Source: Mesodorylaimus sp. YZB2_4 (Eukaryota; Nematoda; Enoplea; Dorylaimida; Dorylaimidae). From it: DNA of 64,000 bases. The notes under the pieces were generated by a model that was given only the letters and a program-made list of their open reading frames with translations, was not told the DNA's origin and made no database searches. A program made the translations under genes and the position numbers. The stretch covers positions 434,001 through 498,000 of the forward strand of contig JASANH010000554.1 of NCBI GenBank assembly GCA_030248295.1, given 5' to 3'. Of the stretch, positions 11,139 through 21,182 are shown one piece after another (the first letter of the stretch is position 1; each line of letters opens with the position of its first letter).

Positions 11139-13225
11139 ATGGACGAAACGGGTGTAACCGAAACCTCTGCTGACATTCCTGTTCTCACGGCGGAACTGCC
11201 TTCTAAAAGCAGGATTGATACGGCGAAAAAGCGTAAGTTCGAGGTTTTCTGCTGCCTTTGTTTTTGCGAGTTTCCAAAGACAGCCCAGTAGTGTACGTAT
11301 ATTTTTTAAAGGCACCTATAATGAGTCTCATCGTGGCGCTGTTGATGCTGCGATTCTCGCTGGGTTCAAGTCGAAGATTAGGCAATTCAGAGAAAACTCG
11401 AAACCGAAAAAGCCGATACGTTTCGCGGCAGTCATCTATACGGATTATCGCGGTCAAGTCAATTGCGTCGGCCATGCTTATCTGCGCAAGGCGGTTCGTC
11501 TGTCGAATCTGAAGTCTGTACTGAAAACTTCTCAAGAAATTTTAAACGAAGAGGTAAGAGAATTTGTATACAGTAGATCTGTTTGGTACGACCGTGAAAC
11601 CCATTATCTTAGGTCGTAGCCTCGATTGATTTGGACGCCACTCTGCACTTGCCCGAGCCAGAGGAGCTTTTGCATGAAATGGGAGCTAATGACCTATTGA
11701 CTCATCTTCAAAATGTGCTGCAAGTTATCGATCAAAAACCTCGGCATATTTACAATCGTCAAAAAGTACCCGATTATTGGCCCCCCTACATCGACCATGC
11801 TTATCCGGGAAAGGGAACTTTCGGATCTTTTATCAAAGTCGATAGATCGAAATATGGTAAGTGCAATCATTCTGTATGTATGATCACCTCCTTTCCAACG
11901 TAGCACACTACAGTACCGAAGAGCCATTTTAGTGGATAGAGCGTCGATTATCCGCGAGATTATCCGTTATATCTACAAGAAATATGAATGTTACAGCGCG
12001 CTTGGCGAAGGAGATACACCCGTGTTAATTGGTGAGACAAACTTCATCCGCTGCGGCCGGGTCTGGCGAGTAATTACATTGTTTTAGGTAGCTCTGATCA
12101 ACGACCTATGGAGCAGAACAGCGTTCAATGTGGTGCTACTCCTTCAACTGGGGCAACCAGTTTTCAAGAGTAAGCTAACCCATCCGATGGTTTGTTGCAA
12201 AGAATAGTATAGCTTGTTTTAGTGCTGATAGTATCGATCAGATTCAAACATGCCACGCTTGTCATCAGCGTATTCAAAGGATCAGTAAACCGCGACCAGA
12301 ACCACGCCAAGTTTTCTCTGGGCTACAAGACAATGAAGCAGGTAAAGCTTTTGAGATCATTAGCAGTAACACTGGGTTTTTATGATTTGTTTGGATCAAT
12401 TTTAGATACATTGCTGCCGCTATCGACTTCGACCTGGCAGGCGGCTTCCGATTTTCAGCAAAGCGTGTGCGGCATGTCTGGTAATGACTGCGACAAGGAG
12501 AATCGTCAGCATCATTTCGAATCATCGGATTGTACTGGTATGTCAGTGCTGTGTGGGAATCGTTAAGATATGTAGGTCATCACTTCAGGTTCCTATATTG
12601 AACGAGCGAACGACCCCAATTCTTGTTTGCTTCTCCGCGAAGATTGTCGACCTTGGCCAAGTAAGTATAAGCATAAGAAATAAGGTTGAAAACTAGTGCG
12701 GTTTTTCCGAGCACGCCACAGAGTTTAACTGGCATCAATCTGTTTCTTTCTGTTCTAGTTCGAAATGAAGAGAATCGGTCGCCCATTGTAGCAGCTACCA
12801 GCCAATTCGAAAGCCCGCTGCACCATGCAGATGGCTCTCACAGTCATCCGAGCCCGCTTCACGACGTCTCAAACGGGTGTAGTGGGGAGCCTCTTCAGCC
12901 TGGCCAACGACAAGACCGCGACAATGTAATTTCGACCCAACGAGAACGAAAGCGCACTGGAAAGCGACAATGCACCACGGGTTTCCATGGATGCGATATC
13001 GACGAGCGTCAGATCACAGATGATCAAGTAGGGCGATTTTTCGACTTGGTCAAGGCTCATTTCGATGGTACGTCAAAGTCGAAGTCCATGCAATACAAAG
13101 GAATGTTGCCGCCTGCCGTTTTGACTTGCCCTGGCCAAGCTGCGCTATCAATGCAAGTTGGAAAGACTACGAAGATATTACAAATCCATCATGTGACGAC
13201 GAATCTTCTCCCTGGATATGACTGA
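11139..13225 (+). CDS. Unidentified eight-exon gene inside inverted repeat
   Basis: Exons joined by splice consensus and consistent phase: 11139-11232, 11312-11553, 11613-about 11856, about 11931-12018, then further exons starting after acceptors near 12087, 12221, 12404, 12590 and 12759, ending at the TGA of 13225. The start follows TGTTTGCC and begins MDETGVTETSADIPVL. The middle region holds KSKIRQFRENSKPKKPIRF, YRGQVNCVGHAYLRKAVRL, VPDYWPPYIDHAYPGKGTFG and DRASIIREIIRYIYKKYEC, which looks like a folded DNA- or protein-binding domain; a CxxC pair (TCHACHQRI) follows. The C-terminal third is polar with the basic stretch TQRERKRTGKRQC. I do not recognise the family. AATAAA lies 95 bp past the stop. 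The converging neighbour overlaps its 3' end. Confidence 0.75.
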
Positions 13226-14344
13226 AGATTTTTCGGTGGGGCCTGAAGACCGAGCGGACAGCTCAATATTGAACCGGCTGCTGTGCTTTCGAAACGTGTT
13301 GAGGTGTTCGCACCTAAAAAATAAAACCTTATTTGCAAATACAGTATTCTTGCGCTACAAGACTCACCTGCTACGTTTATGACATGAAGAACAGGATAAT
13401 CCCCCTTTGCTCGACCTTCTTACGACACCGAGGCCGCCCTCTGCCGTCTTGACCGCCCATAACATCGAATCACGAAGAGGCTGTATGTCAACATCGTTAC
13501 TTTCATTAGCTGTCGGAATAAGCTGCAGATCCAAGAAGGTGTAGAACCATAACGTGGGAGCAATACTGACATCGCTCGTATTCGATAGTATCGGATGATA
13601 GTACCAAACTCTTGTCCAAACCCAGCAGTCTTTCGCGCTGATCAACTGAATCATCACAGGTGCAGACGAGCAGTACGATAGGATTTCGCTCATCATCCAT
13701 AAAAAGCACTGGCGTGATAATGAAATATTGGCTTTGATGAAGTTGACAGTTACTTTCGTCCCATCCGGCGACCACAACAGCATCATTGTTTCCAATAACA
13801 AAAGCACTCTTCCACTTAAACAAGGCAGTATAATATGAGAAGATGGCACTTCCACTTCTTGAATTGGGTTCATTTTCTTGTAATGACAATTGTTCTATCG
13901 GCGGTAGAGTGGGAAGAAACTTTGGAATGACGTCCTTTGATGCAGGTATTTCTTTGAGGAAGGGAAAAGTCCTACTCTCGACCGCTGCTCTTTCTACACG
14001 ATTACCTGTAGAAGACAGCCGTTGAAAAAATATTATGGGATTCCATTCTTCGATGCGGGTTTTGCCATAACAACTGAAGCGGCTGCACAATTTGCTAATG
14101 TTTTCGACGGTGCTTGGGTGCTTTGCGGTGGCAATGATAAGAACTGTGGAATAGCATTCTTATTCATAGGCTTGATCATGACGATCTTTGCTTCATTATT
14201 GGACTGACTATGAGGACGTGACGAATTCGGCTCAGAGGGATGGACTGATTGGTCGCACGAAGTACTAGTAAATAATTTTGCGGAGGCTTGCGCTCGAGCG
14301 CGTGACTTTTTCATCCCAACGTTCTGAAAAATAAAATCTTCCAA
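13178..14344 (-). CDS. Unidentified cysteine-containing gene, converging
   Basis: Minus-strand coding region with exon structure only partly solved. The first frame (14344 downwards) is polar and basic and contains MIKPMNKNAIPQFLSLPP and MAKPASKNGIP; a second frame entered after the acceptor TTCTACAG near 14007 contains PASKDVIPKFLPTLPP, so a short K-x2-IP-x-FL-x-LPP-like motif recurs. The same frame reads CTCDD...ERCQYCSHVM, a CxC...CxH pattern as in SWIM zinc fingers. A third frame ends in LSCSSCHKRSR before a good donor (AG|GTGAGT at about 13370), and phase joins it to an exon starting CEHLNTFRKHSS after TTTTTTAG, ending at 13178. Family unknown; SWIM-like zinc binding is inference. Confidence 0.5.
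13320..13325 (+). promoter_or_regulatory. Polyadenylation signal AATAAA
   Basis: AATAAA 95 bp past the stop of the plus-strand gene. The same bases read on the minus strand form the pyrimidine tract and AG of a splice acceptor (TTTTATTTTTTAG) for the converging gene. Confidence 0.6.
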
Positions 14345-14612
14345 CCCATTTTTCTAAACCAGCCTTTTCCGATGACTGAACTAACGATAAGCTCTTGAGC
14401 TGACGTCATGTAGGCCTACGTCCTCTATTCTGATGTGTATTTATCATGCAAAGCAGGGTCTTACCAATTTGCTACAGAATCCGGGCGACAGGCGGAATCC
14501 AATTGGCGAGATAATAAATGATGAAATCCTAATTTGCGGTAAACTGACAATAGGATTCAGCAGAAGAAGCAAGAAAGCGAAAAACCGACTGAATCGGTAT
14601 GCGAGGGTACGG
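14345..14612. other. Spacer between minus gene and right inverted-repeat arm
   Basis: No coding signal. It should hold the promoter or 5' exon of the minus-strand gene. Confidence 0.4.
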
Positions 14613-14708
14613 TATCGCGCACAGTGGTACAGCCAGCGATAGATTCAGATCTCACGCGGGCACTCTTTGCGAGGCCATGGCATCGCGCACAGCCCCCCGT
14701 AGCCGATA
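14613..14708 (-). repeat. Right arm of 96-bp inverted repeat
   Basis: Reverse complement matches 10833-10928 at about 80 percent by eye with no gaps. It lies 34 bp left of the TIR element at 14743. Confidence 0.8.
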
Positions 14709-14742
14709 CTCAACCATCGCTAGAAATGCCTCCTTCTGAGGC

Positions 14743-15323
14743 TACCACAGAAAGCAGGTAGGGGCTACTGTACCTTTTGGCAACGATAGGCCTACCTGGA
14801 GGTAGAGACAGGGCTATCCTCACCCTTACCAGTACCACAGAAACAGCAGGTAGAGAGAGCCAGCTGGTACAGGTAGGTGTCTACCCCTATCATTTGGCTA
14901 CCCTGCTCTAGAGGAGGGTAGCCAACGGGTAGGGAAAGAAATCAATACGCAAGAGCGCGCAAAAGATGGGACGGCTGCACAGGATGATAGACAATTGGTA
15001 GGATAAGGTAGTCGACCTATCTAAATGCGGAAGGATGCCAGCCTTTCTCCCCGGCAGCCATGGCTATTTTATATGTTGCCGCCACTGATAATGGGTAGGA
15101 AACCTGTTTCCTTCCAAGTGCAGACTTATTAGCGTGATTAAACAGAAAAACGTAATGGATTGCGGGTAGCAAAGATCAGGCAGTTCTACCTTTTCCCTAC
15201 CCGCATTTAGTGGGCGGCAGACCTGTCTCTACCTCTACCCGTTACCAATTGGTAATCCTATCTTTTGGCACCCCCTACCTCTACCAAACGGTAGTGCCCT
15301 ACCTCTATCTGCTTTCTGTGGTA
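14743..15323. mobile_element. 581-bp TIR element rich in GGTAG/CTACC words
   Basis: The ends are perfect 15-bp inverted repeats TACCACAGAAAGCAG, and the similarity continues imperfectly inwards (GTAGGGG versus ATAGAGGTAGGG). Inside, GGTAG or its complement occurs many times, and a third copy of the end (ACCACAGAAACAGCAGG) sits near 14848, so the interior looks built from repeated end sequence. There is no coding capacity. The terminal TA bases could be a 2-bp target duplication. Confidence 0.75.
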
Positions 15324-15508
15324 CGGGTCCTGGTGTTTTGGCGATCTTGTTTTTTTGGCGACATGCTTCGGACAAGCAGCACCTTTTCCGTGTCAGCGGG
15401 AAAATTTTTGGCGGCTAAACCCATGGCGATTCGAGCGTCTGGCGTCAGTTCGATCTTGGCTAAGAATAAAAGTTTGAGCAACAATAAAAGTTTGTGTTGT
15501 CGCGTACG

Positions 15509-17710
15509 ATGGCTGGCGAAGATGAAGAAATGGTTTCGTTTTTCAAAACGAAATTTGAAGGTGATGGAATTTCGTATCAGGGTTATCAATATCGCAAAGA
15601 TAACAAACGATTACGAGATGCATCTTTTCTTTGGCGATGCGTGAAGTCGGGATGCCCTGGACGGATGTAAACAGCGGCTGACTCTAGTCGCCCTTTATTA
15701 CGAGGTCGTGATCATTTACCAAATCCTAAAGCGACTACTGTTCGTTCGACTGTGAGTCGAATGCGAGGACGTGCAGCGAACGAAACGACGTCGATTCCGA
15801 TAATTTACCAGCAAGAATCGGCCACATGCAGATTCTCTGGCAGCAGCTGCTATTCTTCCGAGTTAATTGAATCTGTCATCGAGTTTGTATCGGAAAAGAC
15901 GAAAAATGTATGCATTTACGCTTAAAAGCCTGGACTCTTTTTTACTAGGATGTTTGATTAATGATTGGGCCCCAGTAGGGACTGAACCTCAGTCCCATGA
16001 TGCAGGTCTAAAACGAAATAACACTGTATTTTTGTATTGAACACGTATGCTAGCTTATTACGCACTCTTGCTAGCTACTTAGGCTGCAATCATAGCTTTA
16101 AAAAGTGTTCCTGAAAACTTATGGAGCTGTCTACCACGGCTCATCCTAATTATTATTTGTTTATATATTGGCAATTACTAGCAACTCGGGCGCAGCTAAA
16201 TCTTCCGCCTACTCTCCGTCTGACTTCGACAGGGTCGCGGTTTCTATTGATCGAGCAAGATGAATTTTTGGTTTTTGCAACGGTCCCAAGTCTGAGGATT
16301 CTGTGCGAATCAGCGACTATGTTTCTGGATGGGACATTCGACGCAGTTCCAAATCTGTTTCGTCAACTGTTCACATTACGCGCTTTCGTGGAATCTCGTC
16401 AGGCATGGTAGTTCTGCACTGCATGATTATAAGTAGCGTTCGACCAGGGTCAACTATTTCCGGGGTCGGGGCCTGGATCGGGGTTAGTTTAGCCCCGGTC
16501 GCGGTCGGGGGTGGTTCTTGGGTTCTTGGTTCTTGAATTTTTAAGCCCAATTGATTTAGTGCATGTGCAGAATACTTTTAGCGGATGTCACTGATCTCCT
16601 CAGAAATAACGACAAAATGTTAGACAGGAATCATGCATTTCTTATTAGATAGATACCAAATGAATTTAAGAATCCAAGTTATACACTACGCATATATGTT
16701 ACTCCATGCACTGAATTATCTTTACTCCTATTGGTTATCGTCATCAGATACACCCTCTGGCTCACGATCAGATTCCATATTTTCCTCATCTTCACCCGTC
16801 TTCTTTGCTGGAGCATAGAAATGCAGACTATTGTAGCCGATAGCACGCAGATTGTTTTTTTTTAGTAAAAGTACTAATCAGAGGTATTCGTTGTATAGCT
16901 AGCTCAAGAATATTCTATGGTTGCACTTCTTGTTAGCAAACAATTCATAATTTAATATACAATTTTATAACCCAACCCCGACCATAATTTTTCGGTGTCG
17001 AGGTCGAGGTCGGGGCCCCGGTCGAACGCTAATTATGAGCCTCCAGTATTTTTAAGTCGGTCTTTCTATTCAGGTGCCGTCAGTTTATTGTTTAATGGCA
17101 AACAAATCACGTGAAGCTTACGTCGCTTTATTTCGATGTTTGAAAGATGCAGCCACTGCAAATCAATTACAGTTCAGTCCAAGAATTATAATGAGCGATT
17201 TCGAAAGCGGCGTGATTTCAGCTGTCCAAACCGAATTTCGCTGGCAACGCATCGAGGCTGCTACTTTCACCACACGCAGGCTATATTTTGGCAAGTTCAA
17301 CATCTCGGTTTGCTCCAAGCTTATAGCCAAGACGAAAATATCCGCGCTCAAGTGCGTCAGCTCATGGCTTTAGCATTTATTCCTGAAGCTCGAGTGCTGC
17401 AAGTTTTCTACTTGTTACAGAAGCAAGATCCGATGTTAGTCCAGTTATTTATTTAACGTTTATGGAATGAATCGTCGAGCTAACAACGACTTGGAAGGCT
17501 GGCACTATCAATTTAACGCTATAGTCCAAGAACATCACCGAAATTTTTACGTCTTAGTTGAGTGTATTCAAAAGGAATAGGCGGCAACCGAAGTCACCAT
17601 TCAGCAAATTCGTGCTGCTCAAGTCATGAATCGAATGAACGGGAAGTATCGATCCATCAGTTTGAGTCAGTTTCCATCAGTATGAACAGGGAAACAGACG
17701 CTTGCAACTT
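15509..17710 (+). pseudogene. MULE-type transposase relic with FLYWCH finger
   Basis: The N-terminal exon (15509 on) starts MAGEDEEMVSFFKTKF and has a FLYWCH-type finger, YQGYQYRKDNKRLRDASFLW then RCVKSGCPGRM, cut by an in-frame TAA at about 15670; the reading resumes with RGRDHLPNPKATTVRSTVSR. The transposase follows: LVFATVPSLRILCES and DGTFDAVPNLFRQLFTL (16190-16410), VPSVYCLMANKSREAYV and MSDFESGVISAV (17074-17230), a frameshift, then GCYFHHTQAIFWQVQHLGLL and MALAFIPEARVLQVFYLL, another shift, and NRRANNDLEGWHYQF (about 17466-17510). This is the order found in MULE elements of animals. At least two frameshifts and two stops make it dead. Original introns are likely near 15910-16180 and around the MITE. 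Confidence 0.85.
16434..17031. mobile_element. hAT-like MITE inserted in the MULE relic
   Basis: Terminal inverted repeat TAGCGTTCGACC / GGTCGAACGCTA, GC-rich subterminal repeats (GGTCGGGG-like runs on both sides), and an 8-bp flanking duplication ATTATAAG (16426-16433) versus ATTATGAG (17032-17039), one mismatch. An 8-bp duplication is the hallmark of hAT transposition. The 598-bp interior is AT-rich and has no transposase. Confidence 0.85.
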
Positions 17711-17785
17711 GGGCTTTCACGGAAAGGCCGTTCCGACTGTTTTAGTCTTAGACTAAGGAGGATTCTTGGCGTCAAAAAAAACTTG

Positions 17786-17877
17786 AGCTTAGGCTTAGGC
17801 AATTTTTTGGGCTGGCGGCGCACCTGCGCCTCGGTGCTTGCCGCCGCCCGAAGAAATTTACGCTAAGCCTAAGCCTG
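17786..17877. repeat. Palindrome with TTAGGC telomere-type hexamers
   Basis: Left arm GCTTAGGCTTAGGC...GGCTGGCGGC and right arm GCCGCCGCCCG...GCTAAGCCTAAGC are imperfect inverted copies of about 35 bp around a GC-rich centre. Both arms start with two TTAGGC units, the nematode telomere repeat; similar AAGCC/CTAAGG words continue to about 18035. Confidence 0.65.
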
Positions 17878-18239
17878 AAGCATTTTCGAGCCGAAAATTC
17901 ACCTAAGCCAAAGCCTCAAATCAGTCGCAAAGACTCTTTTCGTGTAAGCCACAAGTTTGCAAGCATCTGCAACTAGCGCCTTTTCAGATTGAAGCATTTT
18001 ATTCGCAACACCTAAGGTAGACTAAGCCTAAGGTAACACTGAGGCCCAAGATTGAGACTGCAAGTAGAACTATGGATAATAGCACCTGACCAACGGCGCT
18101 TTTAGTGCTTAATGCCTTGTTTCACGCATTCACCCACAATCAACGAGCCACAAAATATATGTATTTATGTATATCGACTTTTTACTAGTCATGCCGAAAA
18201 TTTAAAAAATGACATAAAGCAACTTGCCCCGCACCATGC

Positions 18240-18780
18240 CCAATACCTTCGCCACCTCAACTAATCAACTTTCCCAAGCACCTCGACCGAAAGACGGACG
18301 TACAACACAGCCGTCGCGACCGCTCTTATCAAGATCAGACACGTTTAGTAAAGATGAACAGCTTGCGATTTCAATAAACACCAAGGGACACCAGTGATAG
18401 GATATATACTGTGCAGTATACCCGAAGCGAAACAGTAACAACACAACTTGACATTCAACATTCGACAAATGGCTGAGACTGTGGTATTCAGTTCGCTTAG
18501 TGTTCCGGTATAGGAGCTTGATCCTTCTCTATAGCATTCTGTCAGTTAGTGTGAAATGAGATGATGGTTGGTCCTCTCTCGCTTAAGTCGTTAGGTCGAA
18601 CCTGGGGCGCAACTGGCGAGGCTAAGACCTGGAAAATATGCACACTATCAATGTGATTGCATCACACAGGTAAATGATTATACACGGAGAAGGACCAACT
18701 TTATGCAGGGCAACAATGTCTCAACAGGCACTATCTACTGTATTTCTATCACGAGACAATATATTATCCCATCAGAAGCT
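18240..18780 (-). repeat. Dispersed repeat family R, copy A
   Basis: Reverse-oriented copy of a repeat also found at 22098-22560 and 25389-25690. Diagnostic words on the sense strand are TAGCCTCGCCAGTTGCGCACC, AGTTGTGTTGTTACTGTTTC and CTTCTGATGGGATAATATA. Class unknown; the GGTTCGACC word resembles a pol III B box, so a SINE-like origin is possible. Confidence 0.75.
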
Positions 18781-19148
18781 GATAAGAACTTCAACAATTG
18801 CGCTTCTCAGCCCCAATTAGGATCACTGGTTCTGTTAAGTCATCACTTAGGGGCTATGCTAGGTCATCACTCAGGGGCTAGCAAAACTGTGTTACACGAG
18901 CACTACTGGTGAAGATAAAAGGTGGTTTTTTGTCATCAAGAGTTTAAAAATTTGCTGCGGTCAACCATTGGCCTCTACCCCTCCCCTCCCCCTCCCGCTC
19001 CCGCAGCTGACCTCTTTTTGCCAACCCCCCCCCCCCCCCCCCTAGGCTGTCGACCTTTATGAATGGCCTCTCACAAATCACAGCGACTTAGCGAATTGGA
19101 AGCTGCTAGAGCCTACTCTCCCCACTAAAGCATACTTTTCAGACATAA
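18781..19148. other. Spacer with C tract
   Basis: No coding signal; contains a run of 16 C residues near 19026 and pyrimidine-rich low-complexity sequence before it. Confidence 0.5.
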
Positions 19149-19816
19149 ATGTCTCCACATATGGCATCTTCGTCTTTCGACGACGTCTTCCACAACGACC
19201 ACTACTCTTTTAACGAATCGCCAGTGCATCCAATTCCAGCACATTTCGCTTGTAGAGCGTTCCGCGTCTGAAGAGAAAACTCATCAGCAACTACGACATC
19301 TAAACGATACAAGCACAGCGATTCTTCGAACCTTGATCGTACAAGGGAAAACAAATGAAATGCCCGCGTTGCTACTGCACCTAAAGCGCTTCTTGAGCAA
19401 AACAAAACAATTATCAAGCTGCTGCAAGCTTGACGACTGGTAGCAGATTAAGAGCGAGGAAACGTCGAGCCGTTCTTGCAGTCACATAAGTCTGCAGATG
19501 ATATTTTTGATCGAGCAATGTGGCAACGCCCGCGTATTCCACCGACTTGAAGAAAAAGGGGAGAGCACTGACAGCGGCACTCGCTTCAGAGGTCTTTTTG
19601 GGTGATGACGTTCTTGTCGCTTTTATGGTCTCTGCGACGACGGACGGCGCTTTGGATTTTAAGAAGTTACTGGCGATGAAAGACACTGTGAAAGGAGCTG
19701 GTGGATTTAATCAGTTGGATGAGGTAAATTTCAAATCTTATTGGGCGGAGGCATCGAATGCTGTGCAAGCAAAATGCAAGAACCTACGTCGGCGATCTGT
19801 AGAGATGTCATCTTAA
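19149..19816 (+). pseudogene. BEN-domain gene relic
   Basis: The stretch 19520-19816 encodes a BEN-like domain: GRALTAALASEVFLGDDVLV, then a G..LDFKKLLAMKDTV block, then YWAEASNAVQAKCKNLRRRS, which parallels the usual end W..V..AI..KCR.LRR. BEN domains bind DNA or chromatin and occur in host and mobile-element proteins. Upstream, an ATG at 19149 opens SPHMASSSFDDVFHNDHYSF and a helical region in another frame (SEEKTHQQLRHLNDTSTAI) could be the coiled coil often found before BEN. Stops and frame changes separate these parts, and the DNA between 19430 and 19520 has in-frame stops, so I call it broken. Confidence 0.55.
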
Positions 19817-21140
19817 TCTCAGCTAATGAATGCAGGCGAAGAAGGAATCGCAGCGATTTCAGTGAATATTTTATAATGTTTAGTAATCAAGCTTTTGCGT
19901 TGAGACTTTCTAGTGTTCTTCTGTTGTGATTTCACTTCCCCCATTTCTGTTCACGGTGCTTGTATGAGACAATAATGCCATGATTTAAGGGAACGGCATT
20001 TTTAATTCCGATCAGGCGGTCTATTTGTTATCAACCGAACCAGCTGCAAGCAAGCACCGCAACGCCTGCGCAACAATGCTTCTCACTCAAGCTGCAGAAC
20101 ACTCATTGTCAGCCTTACGTATTGGCTCCTGGAAATGCGGCGTCAAAAACTGGCGCAATGACTACTTGACTTTTTCACCCACCAGCCTGCAGCCTGCAGA
20201 TATGGTTAGAGAATGCCATGGCTGGATGAGACGTGACACAGACTAAAATGGGCACAGTCAGCAGGTGTGCCCTCACACATAACCAGAAATGGGCAGCCAG
20301 AAGGGGCGTATAGAAAAAACTAACCATATTTGGCAAATACGCAAAACGTGAACTCGTACAATATGCTGCACAATACACATTCAAATTGAGACTTTTTTCA
20401 ACCGTGCCTCCAGTTCAGGCCTCTGCGAAGACATGCCTCGAAACTAGTCCACGGCTGTTACTTATTACTCTTTGGAACAGAGTGCGGTACGTATTTGGCA
20501 GCGTATACGTGCACCCATAGAAATGTCCCAGGCATCCCATACTGCTATTGCAGCAGCGGCTGCGTTCATCCCCACCCCCTTCCGAGTGTTTCTGACCACT
20601 CACCCACTGGTCGCCTCGGCATTTTATGGTCCCAGCCGAATTTAGCTTTGCACTTCAAGGCTCTCCATATGTATTGTTTGCTCTTACCGCTTTACCTTGG
20701 AATTTCCCCCCCCCCCCTGAAAGCCTCCCCTGGGGACGAATTTGAGTTACCGCACAAAATTATCAGGTGTGGAGAATGTGAAGGATATGAGTGTTAGCGT
20801 GATAGAAAATGTTTCCCTTGAAGAGTCAAATGATGAAGACGAGGTTGAAGACGAAGATATCGTGCATATTTCGATTGAATTCGGTTATTGAATTCATTCG
20901 GTTTATGAATATTGGATTGAATTCGGTTATGAGCAGCATGAATAGGGGAAGAGAAGTACTAAAATAAACAAAGTTATCAGTGCTTGTTGGGAAGCTTTAG
21001 ACTGCCTCTCTTTCTATGACTGATATTTTGTGAAGAATAGTTTCTTTCTGGCATCTGAAAAATGTTTGAGTTTTGTTCTCCCCCGTCTGGGGCCCATTCG
21101 AAAAAATTTCTCCCCCGGGAAATACGGTATTCGTTTGCTT
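19817..21140. other. No gene recognised
   Basis: No supported exons. A short direct repeat ATTGAATTCGGTTAT occurs twice near 20874-20930 with a related ATTCATTCGGTTTATGA between, and a run of C lies near 20707. The acceptor-like TTACTTTCAG at 21139-21148 belongs with the methyltransferase gene. Confidence 0.5.
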
Positions 21141-21146
21141 ACTTTC

Positions 21147-21148
21147 AG
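21147..21148 (+). promoter_or_regulatory. Probable trans-splice acceptor of the methyltransferase gene
   Basis: TTACTTTCAG ends 34 bp before the ATG at 21183 with no upstream coding frame, the arrangement expected when a nematode spliced leader is joined to the first exon. Inferred from position only. Confidence 0.5.
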
Positions 21149-21182
21149 GGTGCCAAAACAATCGTAAGTGCCAGGATACTGT

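Noticed and set aside
13364-13873. Single continuous coding frame for the minus-strand gene
   Set aside because: Two overlapping frames in this interval both look partly coding, so a single-frame call would be misleading; the exon structure is left open.
15960-16020. tRNA-like box B (GGTTCAGTCCC on the minus strand)
   Set aside because: No cloverleaf can be drawn: the T stem does not pair properly and there is no matching acceptor stem or box A.
18240-18780. LTR of a retrotransposon
   Set aside because: Copies A and B are inverted, not direct, there is no TG...CA end and no gag or pol between them.
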